From contig NZ_JANZYP010000005.1 in NCBI RefSeq assembly GCF_025506355.1, forward strand, positions 124,001 to 188,000: DNA of 64,000 bases, read 5' to 3'. Below the pieces are notes generated by a model. It saw only the letters and a list, made by a program, of their open reading frames with translations, did not search any database and was not told the DNA's origin. Each line of letters starts with the position of its first letter. Positions within the stretch are counted from its first letter, which is position 1. A program made the translations under genes and the position numbers. The stretch is from Sphaerisporangium corydalis. Its GTDB lineage: Bacteria > Actinomycetota > Actinomycetes > Streptosporangiales > Streptosporangiaceae. Positions 8,839-17,244 of this stretch are shown here, one piece after another.

Positions 8839-9013
8839 GAGCGCGCTCCTTCCATGTTCGGCTGTCGACCTCATCTTTACCGTTAGGTTGCCGAGGCATG
8901 TTACCGGGCCCCCTACCTCCGGCAACAGTACAAATGGGACATTTCGCCTGAGGGGTAGCTGTCATATACCCCTGCTTCGGCCCTCGTATTGTTGGACGTC
9001 CTACTATTTGTCT

Positions 9014-10177
9014 ATGAGCTTCCCTCTGTACGCGCTCGCTGAAGAGCACGAGATGCTGCGCGAGACCGTGCGGGCCCTCTCCGACGAGAAGATCGCACCG
9101 CACGCCGCCGCCGTCGACGAGACCGCCGAGTTCCCCTGGGAGGCGTACAAGGCGCTCGTCGCCGCGGACCTGCATGCGGTGCACGTTCCAGAGCAGTATG
9201 GCGGTGCCGGCGCCGACGCGCTCGCCACGGTGATCGTCATCGAGGAGGTCGCGCGCGCCTGCGCCTCGTCCTCGCTGATCCCGGCCGTCAACAAGCTCGG
9301 CACGGTCCCGCTGCTGCTGTCGGCCTCCGAGGAGCTCAAGCAGCGCTACCTGGGGCCCGTGGCACGCGGGGAGGGCATGTTCTCGTACGCCCTGTCCGAG
9401 CCCGAGGCCGGTTCCGACGCCGCCGCGATGAAGACGCGCGCCGTACGCGACGGGGACCACTACGTGCTCAACGGCACCAAGATGTGGATCACCAACGCGG
9501 GCGTGTCGGAGTTCTACACCGTCATGGCGGTCACCGAGCCGGGCGTCGGGGCCCGGGGCATCTCGGCGTTCGTCGTCGAGAAGTCCGACGAGGGCGTCGG
9601 CTTCGGCGCCAAGGAGAAGAAGCTCGGGATCAAGGGATCGCCCACCCGCCAGGTCATCCTGGAGAACGTGCGGATCCCCGCCGACCGGATGATCGGCGAG
9701 GAGGGCACCGGCTTCAAGACCGCCCTGGCCACCCTCGACCACACCCGCATCACCATCGCCGCCCAGGCCCTCGGCATCGCCCAGGGCGCGCTCGACTACG
9801 CCATCGGCTACGTCAAGGAGCGCAAGCAGTTCGGCAAGCCGATCGCCGAGTTCCAGGGCCTCCAGTTCATGATCGCCGACATGGCCATGAAGCTGGAGGC
9901 GGCCCGCCAGCTCACCTACGCGGCGGCGGCCAAGTCCGAACTCGCCATGCACGGCGAGAAGGTCGCCGACCTGACCTTCTTCTCCAGCGCCGCCAAGTGC
10001 GCCGCATCCGACGCCGCCATGGACATCACCACCGACGCCGTCCAACTCCTCGGCGGCTACGGCTACACCCGCGACTACCCCGTAGAACGCATGATGCGCG
10101 ACGCCAAAATCACCCAAATCTACGAGGGCACCAACCAGATCCAGCGCATGGTCATGGCCCGCCAACTCCTGAAGTAG
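9014..10177 (+). CDS. Acyl-CoA dehydrogenase
   Basis: A 387-residue flavoprotein that forms the alpha-beta double bond of acyl-CoA and passes electrons to ETF. The family signatures are present: [14 protein letters not shown] and the FAD contact in [19 protein letters not shown], the [16 protein letters not shown] motif, and the catalytic glutamate in IYEGTNQIQ near the C-terminus. The frame is open from 8888, but the upstream part has no family similarity, and ATG 9014 matches the usual start. A TACTAT -10-like box at 9002-9007 just before this ATG suggests a leaderless transcript. Chain-length specificity cannot be decided; short/branched-chain enzymes look similar. Confidence 0.93.
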   Translation: MSFPLYALAEEHEMLRETVRALSDEKIAPHAAAVDETAEFPWEAYKALVAADLHAVHVPEQYGGAGADALATVIVIEEVARACASSSLIPAVNKLGTVPLLLSASEELKQRYLGPVARGEGMFSYALSEPEAGSDAAAMKTRAVRDGDHYVLNGTKMWITNAGVSEFYTVMAVTEPGVGARGISAFVVEKSDEGVGFGAKEKKLGIKGSPTRQVILENVRIPADRMIGEEGTGFKTALATLDHTRITIAAQALGIAQGALDYAIGYVKERKQFGKPIAEFQGLQFMIADMAMKLEAARQLTYAAAAKSELAMHGEKVADLTFFSSAAKCAASDAAMDITTDAVQLLGGYGYTRDYPVERMMRDAKITQIYEGTNQIQRMVMARQLLK

Positions 10178-10180
10178 CCC

Positions 10181-10200
10181 GTGAACCCGTGACGGTTCAC
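10181..10200 (+). terminator. Small hairpin after acyl-CoA dehydrogenase
   Basis: A perfect 7-bp inverted repeat GTGAACC/GGTTCAC with a 6-nt loop starts 3 bp after the stop. It is short and has no T-run, so it is a weak terminator candidate. Confidence 0.4.
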
Positions 10201-10242
10201 CCCCGATGGCCGTAACCACACCCTTCTCGAGCACGATGTCCT

Positions 10243-12324
10243 ATGAGGAACGTCGCGTCGTCGGGAGGTCGTTTGGAGCTCGAAGATCTGTCTGAGGCGG
10301 AGCGCCGAGTGCTTGAGGCGTTTCCGGGCGGCCGGGAGGTGAGCTTCATGACCGGCCGTGCCGAGGAGGATCTTCCTATGGACGGTGGCGGCTGGGGACC
10401 CGGACGGACGGTGCGCGCCAGCGTGATCGCCGCCCTGCTTCTCGGGGACGACGCCCCCGTCGCCCACCGAATCCCGGCTCTGCGCGTCTCTGGTGTGCGT
10501 GTCTCCGGACGTTTGGAGCTCGCCTACTCCACGGTGCGGCATTCGGCCCGGTTCTCCCACTGCTACTTCGAACAGGAACCGAGTCTCTACTGGGCGCGCT
10601 GTACCCAGCTCAACTTCCGTGGGTCCTACCTGCCCGGGTTGAGCTGCTCCAACGCTCAGATCGAGGGGCATCTACGTTTAGAGCAGTGCGTGATGACCGG
10701 ACCGCTGCGGTTGCGGGGCGCGCACATCGTCGGCGGACTGATGCTCACCGGCGCTCAGCTCACCGGGCCGCGCGGTGTCGCGTTGTACGGCGAACGCCTG
10801 CACGTGGGTCGCGATCTGTCCGCCGGTGACGGCTTCACAGCGGCGGGCGAGGTGCGTCTCCTCAACGCCACGGTCGAGGGAACCACCTATCTGGACGGTG
10901 CACGCATCACCTGCCGGAGGAAAGCCGCACTCGTACTGGACTCCATGGTCGCCGAAGGCGGTCTCTACTGCCGGGGAGCCCGGATCGTCGGCCAGGTCTC
11001 CGCCCGCCACGCCAGGTTCACCGGCCCGGTCATCCTCTCGGGGAGCCGGCTGAGCAACCCCGGCGAGCGAGCATTGCGTGCCACCCGGCTCACCGCCGAC
11101 GGTGGGATGCACCTCGACTACGGGTTCACCGCCGAAGGGGCCATACGGCTCACGCGATCTCGGGTCGGCCGCCAGTTGAGCTTCGACAAGGCCGTTCTGA
11201 TCCATCCCGAAGGCGAAGCCCTGCAGGCGGAGGACCTCGTCGTCGACGGCACCCTCACGTGCAAAGGGCTGGGCGCTCGCGGGACGCTCTACCTGTCCCA
11301 GGCGCACATCACCGGATCGGCCAACTTCAGCGGGGCGACGCTGTCGGCCCCGCATGGCGTCGCGTTGCATGCGCATGGCATGACGGTCGACGGCACCCTT
11401 GCGTGTGAGGGCGGATTTCACGCCGAGGGCAAGATCGACCTCAGGGACGCCAGGATCGGTAAGGGCCTCGACATGACGGGTGCCCACGTCAGCAACCCTG
11501 GTGGGGTCGCCCTCGACGCCAGCGGAGTCGCCGTTGGCGGGGGAATGTCATGCGATCGAGGGTTCACCGCAGAGGGCGAAACCGTACTTGTCGGTGCCCG
11601 GATCGGCCGTCACCTTCACTTTTCCGGGGCGAAGCTCTCCGCACCCGGGGCAAGGGCCTTATGGGCGTGGCAACTGGAGGCGCGAGAGGTCTTCCTGAGG
11701 CCGCGGGCCCCCATCGAGGGCATCGTCGATCTTCGCCATGCTCGCATAGGCGTCCTTCGGGATGACCCGGAGACGTGGTCCCCCCTCCGGCAGGACGGCC
11801 TCAGTTACGAGGCCCTCGATCCGGGGCTGCCCGCGGCAAGGCGGCTGCCGTGGCTCTCTGCCGATCCCGATGGATATCTGCCCCAGCCGTACGAGCAATT
11901 GGCCGCGACGTATCGCCGTCTCGGCAATGACACCGACGCCCGCACCGTTCTCCTGGCCAAGCACAGGCGGAGACGCCTGACACTCCCTCTCTACGCCCGT
12001 TTCTGGGGGTTTCTTCAGGACTGGACCGTCGGGTATGGTTACCGCCCCGCTCGAGCTGGATTCTGGCTGATGGCACTGCTTCTTCTTGGTACTGCGGCCT
12101 TCGCCATGCACGAGCCGCCACGCGTGGAAGCCGGCAAGGGACCCGCGTTCAACGCCGCCATGTACACGCTCGATCTCCTCCTCCCGCTCATCGACTTCGG
12201 CCAAGAGAAGGCATTCCAGCCGGCCGGCGGCGGACAGTGGGGCGCCTACGGTCTCATCGTGGCCGGCTGGATCCTCGCCACCACGATCGCCGCTGGAATA
12301 ACCCGCGCCCTCTCCCGCCAATGA
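10243..12324 (+). CDS. Repeat-rich (pentapeptide-like) protein with C-terminal membrane segments
   Basis: A 693-residue protein. Residues about 85-500 are built from many imperfect 20-25-residue units of the type G-x-L-x-L-x-G-A-x-I/V-x-G (for example GGLMLTGAQLTG, GKGLDMTGAHVSN), as expected for a right-handed beta-helix related to pentapeptide repeats. The last 130 residues contain two hydrophobic segments (around FWLMALLLLGTAAFA and YGLIVAGWILATTIAAGI), so the repeat domain is probably tethered to the membrane. Homologues in actinomycete databases are often labelled 'membrane-associated oxidoreductase', but I see no cofactor-binding motif supporting that. An alternative start is TTG 10273, 5 nt after GGGAGG, which would begin MELEDLSEAERR. 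Function unknown. Confidence 0.8.
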   Translation: MRNVASSGGRLELEDLSEAERRVLEAFPGGREVSFMTGRAEEDLPMDGGGWGPGRTVRASVIAALLLGDDAPVAHRIPALRVSGVRVSGRLELAYSTVRHSARFSHCYFEQEPSLYWARCTQLNFRGSYLPGLSCSNAQIEGHLRLEQCVMTGPLRLRGAHIVGGLMLTGAQLTGPRGVALYGERLHVGRDLSAGDGFTAAGEVRLLNATVEGTTYLDGARITCRRKAALVLDSMVAEGGLYCRGARIVGQVSARHARFTGPVILSGSRLSNPGERALRATRLTADGGMHLDYGFTAEGAIRLTRSRVGRQLSFDKAVLIHPEGEALQAEDLVVDGTLTCKGLGARGTLYLSQAHITGSANFSGATLSAPHGVALHAHGMTVDGTLACEGGFHAEGKIDLRDARIGKGLDMTGAHVSNPGGVALDASGVAVGGGMSCDRGFTAEGETVLVGARIGRHLHFSGAKLSAPGARALWAWQLEAREVFLRPRAPIEGIVDLRHARIGVLRDDPETWSPLRQDGLSYEALDPGLPAARRLPWLSADPDGYLPQPYEQLAATYRRLGNDTDARTVLLAKHRRRRLTLPLYARFWGFLQDWTVGYGYRPARAGFWLMALLLLGTAAFAMHEPPRVEAGKGPAFNAAMYTLDLLLPLIDFGQEKAFQPAGGGQWGAYGLIVAGWILATTIAAGITRALSRQ

Positions 12325-12489
12325 AACGGTCGGCGGAGACACTCCGGCCGACCACGATGTCTGGAACCGCGGCCCTGAATTCTTCCACGGTGAACACTTC
12401 GACCGCCTGGCGCCATTGGATCTCCAGACTTGGCTGGCCTGATTTCCAGCGGGTGCTCGCGGATGTCAGTGAGCGATTGCCCCTCGAAG

Positions 12490-12963
12490 CTACGGATCAG
12501 AAGACGGTGGGGTGATGTTCGTTGTCCTGCGGCTCCAGATTTCGGTGCAGCGGGGGAGGTCGGTGATGTCGCCGCCTTCGGGGATCATGCCCCAGAGGAA
12601 GGGGATGAGGTGACGGGGCGGCTCGTTCAGGAGGAGGGGTAGGTCGGCTTCGGTGATGGTCAGGTTGAACGCCGAGCCTGGTTGGCCGGGGTTCCAGCCC
12701 TGTTCGACGGCTCGGCGGACGCAGCCGGCGACGATGACGGGGCGGATCGGGAGGGTCCGATCACCGAAATCGTTGTCCGGGCGCGGGAAAGGGAGCGACA
12801 CCACCAGCAGTTGTCCCGGCTCCTCCGCGAACTCGACGGAGAAGGTGAGGGGACCCCGGCCGTTCCTCTGGTGCCGGGTCGCCTTACGTCGGACCTGCCA
12901 GCGGAAGTCGGCGCCGTCGACGGTGATGGGCCGCGAGCCCTTCTTGGGCATCACCACGGGCAC
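12490..12963 (-). CDS. Hypothetical protein
   Basis: 157 residues, not assigned to a family. It is a soluble protein beginning MPVVMPKKGSRPITVDGADF, followed by a conserved-looking WQVRRKATRHQRNGRGPLTF, and ends in a Trp/Arg-rich tail. The pattern of alternating hydrophobic strands (LLVVSLPFPRPD, PVIVAGCVRRAVEQGW) fits an alpha/beta domain. Small proteins of this sort (WxVRRxP...LTFAVE) are common, scattered hypotheticals in Streptomyces and relatives. The 165 bp on the upstream-gene side (12325-12489) holds no gene I can support. Confidence 0.6.
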   Translation of the reverse strand: MPVVMPKKGSRPITVDGADFRWQVRRKATRHQRNGRGPLTFSVEFAEEPGQLLVVSLPFPRPDNDFGDRTLPIRPVIVAGCVRRAVEQGWNPGQPGSAFNLTITEADLPLLLNEPPRHLIPFLWGMIPEGGDITDLPRCTEIWSRRTTNITPPSSDP

Positions 12964-13194
12964 CTCCGAGCTTCTACCGACCGCCGTTCCGTGGGAGTGC
13001 CGGAACCAGCGAGGAGCGACGCGGGACGACCGTCAGCGTAATCCCTGTCATAGGGCATGATCGAACTTATTTCACAGCTGGCGAGATCCCGGCGCCAGAG
13101 AGCACTCGCATCAACACGGACATCAACCAGATCCGGCTTTTCAGGCGATTCCAGGCCACCTTGGGATTAAACGCCTTACCTTCCAGCTAGTTCC

Positions 13195-13219
13195 TGTCAA
13201 ACTGACAAAAATCTACTCT
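13195..13219 (+). promoter_or_regulatory. Candidate operator/promoter of the NUDIX-regulator cassette
   Basis: A perfect inverted repeat TGTCA-AAC-TGACA (13195-13207) is followed by a -10-like TACTCT (13214-13219) that ends only 7 nt before the ATG at 13227. This implies a leaderless mRNA with the palindrome in the promoter spacer. A repressor bound there would block transcription, and the NUDIX/winged-helix protein encoded next is the obvious candidate for autoregulation. Confidence 0.55.
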
Positions 13220-13226
13220 TAGCTGC

Positions 13227-13952
13227 ATGACCGACGACCCATGGGTGCCGCCTGTAGTGCTGCTCGCCGTCGATCTGGTGATCTTGACGTTGCGTGAGTC
13301 ACGGTTGCACGTGTTGCTCGTTGAGCGAGGCATCGATCCGTACAAAGGCTCCCTCGCCCTGCCCGGCGGGTTCCTGCAGCACGACGGGGAGGACATCACG
13401 GCAGCGGCCCACCGGGAGCTGTCGGAGGAGGCCGACCTGGACGTCGAGGCTCTCAGCCTGGAGCAGTTCGGCGTGTATGGCGAACCGGGCCGCGACCCCC
13501 GTGGCCGAGTGGTATCAGTTGCATACCTGGCCATCGCGCCTCGTCTCCCCGAGCCGAGCGCTGGAACAGACGCGGCCGATGCCGGATGGCAGTCGGCTGA
13601 CAGCGTACTCCTCGGCGATCTTGAGCTCGCTTTCGATCACCGGCGCATCATCGCGGACGGCGTAGAACGCGCCCGCGTCAAGCTTGAGCACTCCGCCCTC
13701 GCGACGGCGTTCTGCGGACCGACGTTCACGATCACCGATCTGCAGGACGTGTACGAGGCGGTCTGGGGGATCTCTCTCGACCCCCGGAACTTCTATCGCA
13801 AGGTCCAGAAGACCGAAGGGTTCATCGTCCCGGCAGGGACGGCCCGTAAAGCGGCGACCGGACGACCAGCCCGACTGTTCCGGTCCGGTCCATGCACGGT
13901 CCTTCGTCCGCCGATGACTCGGCCCGCCGAGGCGGCGAGCGTAAAGGAGTAG
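13227..13952 (+). CDS. NUDIX domain + winged-helix regulator (NrtR-like)
   Basis: A 241-residue protein. The N-terminal NUDIX domain (about 8-145) has a NUDIX box, GGFLQHDGEDI followed by HRELSEEADLD. The glycine-to-glutamate spacing resembles the NrtR subfamily, which senses ADP-ribose-type nucleotides. The C-terminal part (about 150-225: FTITDLQDVYEAVWG, FYRKVQKTEGF) is the winged-helix DNA-binding domain of NrtR-type regulators. Classical NrtR represses NAD synthesis or salvage genes; none is near here. It sits 4 bp before a nucleosidase-fold effector gene, so I infer that it controls that cassette in response to a nucleotide signal. A palindrome lies in its own promoter. Confidence 0.85.
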   Translation: MTDDPWVPPVVLLAVDLVILTLRESRLHVLLVERGIDPYKGSLALPGGFLQHDGEDITAAAHRELSEEADLDVEALSLEQFGVYGEPGRDPRGRVVSVAYLAIAPRLPEPSAGTDAADAGWQSADSVLLGDLELAFDHRRIIADGVERARVKLEHSALATAFCGPTFTITDLQDVYEAVWGISLDPRNFYRKVQKTEGFIVPAGTARKAATGRPARLFRSGPCTVLRPPMTRPAEAASVKE

Positions 13953-13956
13953 AAGG

Positions 13957-15123
13957 TTGAGCACCCGCCCAATCGTCATCCTCACCGCGTTAAACCTGGA
14001 GTACCAGGCGATCCGGAAGAAACTGGTCGACCCGGAGCTGCACCGACATCAGCACGGAACCCGTTTCGAGGTCGGCCGTATCTCGAACGGCCGCAGCCGA
14101 GTCGCTCTGGCTCATGTCGGCACGGGTAATCAGTCGGCGGCCGTACTGGCCGAGCGTGCCATCGCCGAGTTCACCCCGGCCGCACTGCTCTTCGTGGGCG
14201 TGGCCGGTGCCCTGCACTCCCACATCGCGCTCGGGGACGTCGTGGTGGCGACGCGCGTCTACGCCTATCACGGGGGGACGAGCGAGGACGACGGGCTCAA
14301 GAGCCGCCCTTGCAGCTGGGAGACCTCGCACGCCGCCGATCAGATCGCGCGGCACATCGGCCGGACCGGGGCATGGGCGCACGGCCTGCCGGATCGTAGC
14401 CCAGCCCCTCAGGTGCATTTCGGCCCGATCGCCGCTGGCGAAGTGGTTCTGAACTCCAAGGTGTCCGGGCACGCCCAGTGGATCCGGCAGACCTACAACG
14501 ATGCGTGCGCGATTGAGATGGAGGGCGCCGGCGTGGCACAGGCCGGGCACCTGAACGGGGCTCTGCCGGTGATCGTCATACGGGGCATCAGCGATCTGAC
14601 CGACGGGACGAAGGAGACCACTGACCGCGCCCGTTGGCAGGAGCGGGCCGTTGCCAACGCCGCGGAATTCGCCGCGGCACTGGCCGAGGAGATCGGCAAA
14701 GAGGACAAAGACGGTGGCTGGCTGGCGGCCAAGAGTACGACGAGGGGATCAACGATGGAGAAGCACCCGGTGACGTACAACATCGCACGCGATGGCTCCC
14801 GGGTGGGAGTCCAGGCCGGCACCGTGTACGGCGGCATCCGGCTCGGCTTCGACCCGAGTCCGCCGACGGACCTGGCAGGGGCGCTGGCCGGGTTCCGCAC
14901 CCGGCTCAAGCGCGCGCAGGCGGACGGCCGCCTAGACGAGGAGACATACGCGGCGGCGGAGGTGGAACTGACCGTGGCCGACGAGGCCCTGCGGGCGAAG
15001 ACTCCGCAGAGTAAGGGGAGGCTGACGCTGGCGCTCAAGAAGCTGCGCGGACTGATCAGCGATGTCGCCGATCTCGCCGCGGAGCTGGCGACTATCATCG
15101 CCTTAGCCCAGGCCCTGTCGTGA
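13957..15123 (+). CDS. Nucleoside-phosphorylase-fold (MTAN-like) effector with C-terminal GVQAG-motif region
   Basis: 388 residues. Residues 5-245 are a PNP/UDP-phosphorylase domain close to 5'-methylthioadenosine/SAH nucleosidases: E15 in ALNLEYQA, the LLFVGVAGAL strand-turn, EMEGAG (E188, E190) for ribose binding, and catalytic D213 in GISDLTDG. After a linker, residues 267-388 form a separate small domain that begins with a GVQAGTVYGG motif (283-296 region) and continues as a helical bundle. An in-frame ATG (14755) with GAGGGG 7 nt upstream could start this domain as a 122-residue protein on its own. The TM-protein gene overlaps its stop. Standalone MTANs are about 230 residues. The architecture fits a conflict-system effector rather than methionine salvage. 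Confidence 0.85.
   Translation: MSTRPIVILTALNLEYQAIRKKLVDPELHRHQHGTRFEVGRISNGRSRVALAHVGTGNQSAAVLAERAIAEFTPAALLFVGVAGALHSHIALGDVVVATRVYAYHGGTSEDDGLKSRPCSWETSHAADQIARHIGRTGAWAHGLPDRSPAPQVHFGPIAAGEVVLNSKVSGHAQWIRQTYNDACAIEMEGAGVAQAGHLNGALPVIVIRGISDLTDGTKETTDRARWQERAVANAAEFAAALAEEIGKEDKDGGWLAAKSTTRGSTMEKHPVTYNIARDGSRVGVQAGTVYGGIRLGFDPSPPTDLAGALAGFRTRLKRAQADGRLDEETYAAAEVELTVADEALRAKTPQSKGRLTLALKKLRGLISDVADLAAELATIIALAQALS
14803..14844 (+). other. GVQAG-type motif, copy 1 (in the nucleosidase-fold protein)
   Basis: Encodes VGVQAGTVYGGIRL, residues 283-296. It shares G-V-Q-A-G-x-V-x-G-x-(V/I) with the N-terminus of the next protein. The Q-x-G core resembles RHIM-like and bacterial amyloid signalling motifs (BASS group), which join sensors to effectors by templated beta-structure. 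That resemblance is by eye. Confidence 0.55.
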
Positions 15124-17123
15124 TGCCCCCGGATGGCACCGGCATGAACTTCGCCGATTCCTCCAACATCGGTGTGCAGGCAGGAGTCGTGCACGGTGAC
15201 GTCTACAACTACACGACGCCACCGGATCCGTCGCCGCGGGAAAGGTTCGAGACAGGGCTGCGACACGTCCAGGGAAACATGCCGAGGTTGGCCTGGCAGC
15301 TCATCAACGAGGCCGCCATCTGCGGTTACGCCACCGACCAGGCCTGCTTCTACTGGCTGGTCGCCCTGTTGAGCGGCAGAACGCGGCACGAACTGTCCGA
15401 CGAGGAAACGACCTGCCTCCTGAACATGGACCGTCTTTTTCTGCTTTCCGACGACGACTCATGGACAGAGGGCGTGCGGACCATCCGCCGACTGCTGGAC
15501 TCCGCCGAGAAACCCGACGCTGACATTCGCATTCTGATGAAGGAACTCGACGCACTTCTCCCGGTGCAGCAGGACATGATCGTGCGTCATCTGGAGATGT
15601 TCTTCGACGGGCCGCTCAATGACCAGATGTGGCACCATGCCGTGCGACGGGCCGACGCTGAGCGGATGGCCGGCAATCGGGAGAACCGGGTCTGGAAGTT
15701 CTTCCAGCCGACTCCGGCCCGTCCTCGGGTACGGGCACCGGAGCCTGTCACGATCCCTGGCTCCACCTGGACGCAGGCAGTAACAGGTTCGGTCGTGTTG
15801 GTCGCTGCGACCGTGCACATCGGCTCTCTGCTCGTGCAACGCGGCCGATTCGCCGAAATCCTCGCCTACCTGATGAGCATCGCCGGCGGCTATTTCGGCA
15901 CCCGCGAGGGCGTGGAATGGCGCTTTCGCTCGGAGCGGCGCAGGACTAAGGACAACGATTTCGCACGAGCCCCGCAACGCGCGACCAACGCGCCACCCGG
16001 TGGCTTCGCCCGGAGAGTGGACCAGCGATTCGACTACTACTTCGCCAAGTACGTGCCGCGTGGTACGGACCGCGATGTCTGGCTGGCACGGACAGTCGGC
16101 ATCCGCAAAGGCATGCGAGACGAGGTGGTGGAGGCGTACCGCGAGAAGCGGGTCGGGGTCGAGAGGATCAACTGGCTGATCCGGTACCGGGTCGGCACAG
16201 TGCGGGCCCGTTGGGAGGACGGCACGCTTTGGAACCACCGGCAGGAACTCGCCACTCCCTTGCCCACGAAGGCGACTGCGGTGCTCGGAGCACTGTTCCT
16301 AGCTGTCGGAGGGGTCTGGGCTGCGACCGGGGCGGTACAGGTCAGCGCGCTGAGTGCCATTCGATCGCTCCTCCTGCTCGTGGTGGCAGGCTGGATTGCC
16401 GCACGTGCCTGGTCACGCATCATCCTCGAACGCCGGCGACATGCCGTCGATACCTACGAATCCGATGTCATGTCCAAGGCCTTGGACGTGGCCTTCGCCC
16501 GATGGCGGCAACGGCTGGCCGACAAGCCCGAAGACGGTGAAATGGCGGCCTGGCTGGACTGCGACCGGAAAGTGTTGCTGAGCGAGGCTCTCCAGCACTA
16601 CCGGCTCATCATGAGCAACGTCATCGCCCACGCCTTCATCGAGGCGCCCGGCGGCTCCACGGCGCGGGCACGGGTGCGGGGCGGCTCTTGGCGGTACAAG
16701 AAGTACCAGTTATTGATCTTCCTGCTCACCGCCGACGGGGTACGTCAGCTCACTGCCACGCTTGATTTCGAGCACAGTACCTTTCACATTGATCACCGGA
16801 TGAACTACCGCTTCGAGGCGGTCACGGCCGTACGCGTTAAGCAGGCGGACAACGGTGAGCGCACCTTCGAGCTCGCCCTCATGGACGGCCAGAAGATCAA
16901 TGTCAAGGTCATCGAACCGGGGACGGAGGAACTTCAGCCGGGTGAGGATCCCGGATCCGTGTCCGAGGCGACGTTGGATGCGGCAGGCCTGCATCACACT
17001 CTGCATGTCCTTGAGGGGATTGCGGCGGAGGGCAAGGAGTGGATAGCTCAGGAACACCGACGCAGCGAGGCACGCTCGAGAAGGCTCTTGTCGCTCCCGT
17101 CGGATGATGAACCCACCCCTTGA
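15123..17123 (+). CDS. Multi-pass membrane protein with N-terminal GVQAG-type motif (putative sensor of a conflict system)
   Basis: 666 residues from ATG 15123, which overlaps the preceding stop (TGATG); GTG 15120 and ATG 15144 are alternatives. The very N-terminus carries IGVQAGVVHGDVY, matching the motif in the preceding protein. A helical region follows (about 35-185, TPR-like in look: LAWQLINEAAICGYAT). Two pairs of membrane helices lie near residues 220-262 and 380-432. The C-terminal region (about 510-610: KKYQLLIFLLTADGVRQL, then MNYRFEAVTAVRV) looks like a PH-like beta-domain. I do not recognise a named family. Tight coupling to the nucleosidase-fold gene and the shared motif suggest that the two proteins work together at the membrane. 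Confidence 0.75.
   Translation: MPPDGTGMNFADSSNIGVQAGVVHGDVYNYTTPPDPSPRERFETGLRHVQGNMPRLAWQLINEAAICGYATDQACFYWLVALLSGRTRHELSDEETTCLLNMDRLFLLSDDDSWTEGVRTIRRLLDSAEKPDADIRILMKELDALLPVQQDMIVRHLEMFFDGPLNDQMWHHAVRRADAERMAGNRENRVWKFFQPTPARPRVRAPEPVTIPGSTWTQAVTGSVVLVAATVHIGSLLVQRGRFAEILAYLMSIAGGYFGTREGVEWRFRSERRRTKDNDFARAPQRATNAPPGGFARRVDQRFDYYFAKYVPRGTDRDVWLARTVGIRKGMRDEVVEAYREKRVGVERINWLIRYRVGTVRARWEDGTLWNHRQELATPLPTKATAVLGALFLAVGGVWAATGAVQVSALSAIRSLLLLVVAGWIAARAWSRIILERRRHAVDTYESDVMSKALDVAFARWRQRLADKPEDGEMAAWLDCDRKVLLSEALQHYRLIMSNVIAHAFIEAPGGSTARARVRGGSWRYKKYQLLIFLLTADGVRQLTATLDFEHSTFHIDHRMNYRFEAVTAVRVKQADNGERTFELALMDGQKINVKVIEPGTEELQPGEDPGSVSEATLDAAGLHHTLHVLEGIAAEGKEWIAQEHRRSEARSRRLLSLPSDDEPTP
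15168..15206 (+). other. GVQAG-type motif, copy 2 (N-terminus of the membrane protein)
   Basis: Encodes IGVQAGVVHGDVY, residues 16-28, near the free N-terminus, the usual location of amyloid signalling motifs on receptor proteins. It matches copy 1 at seven of the first ten positions. Confidence 0.55.
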
Positions 17124-17244
17124 TGTGGGCCCAACTCAGTGAACCGGGCGCCGTCCTCATGGTTTTCGATTGCTTGGATTTTCCGTGGAGCAGTGCGATC
17201 TTGGGGTGGCAGGGTCGGTTTTCCCCGGATGGTGAAGGAAACTC

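Noticed and set aside
8839-8925. 29-residue N-terminal extension of the UDP-glucose dehydrogenase
   Set aside because: GTG 8838 has a perfect AAGGAG at 7 nt and matches the family start; the extension has no similarity and lacks a binding site.
8888-9013. 42-residue N-terminal extension of the acyl-CoA dehydrogenase
   Set aside because: Not family-like, Cys/Pro-rich, and it spans the promoter; ATG 9014 is the usual start.
12325-12489. Possible small gene or gene remnant between the repeat protein and the hypothetical
   Set aside because: No ribosome binding site, no recognisable motif, and only short frames.
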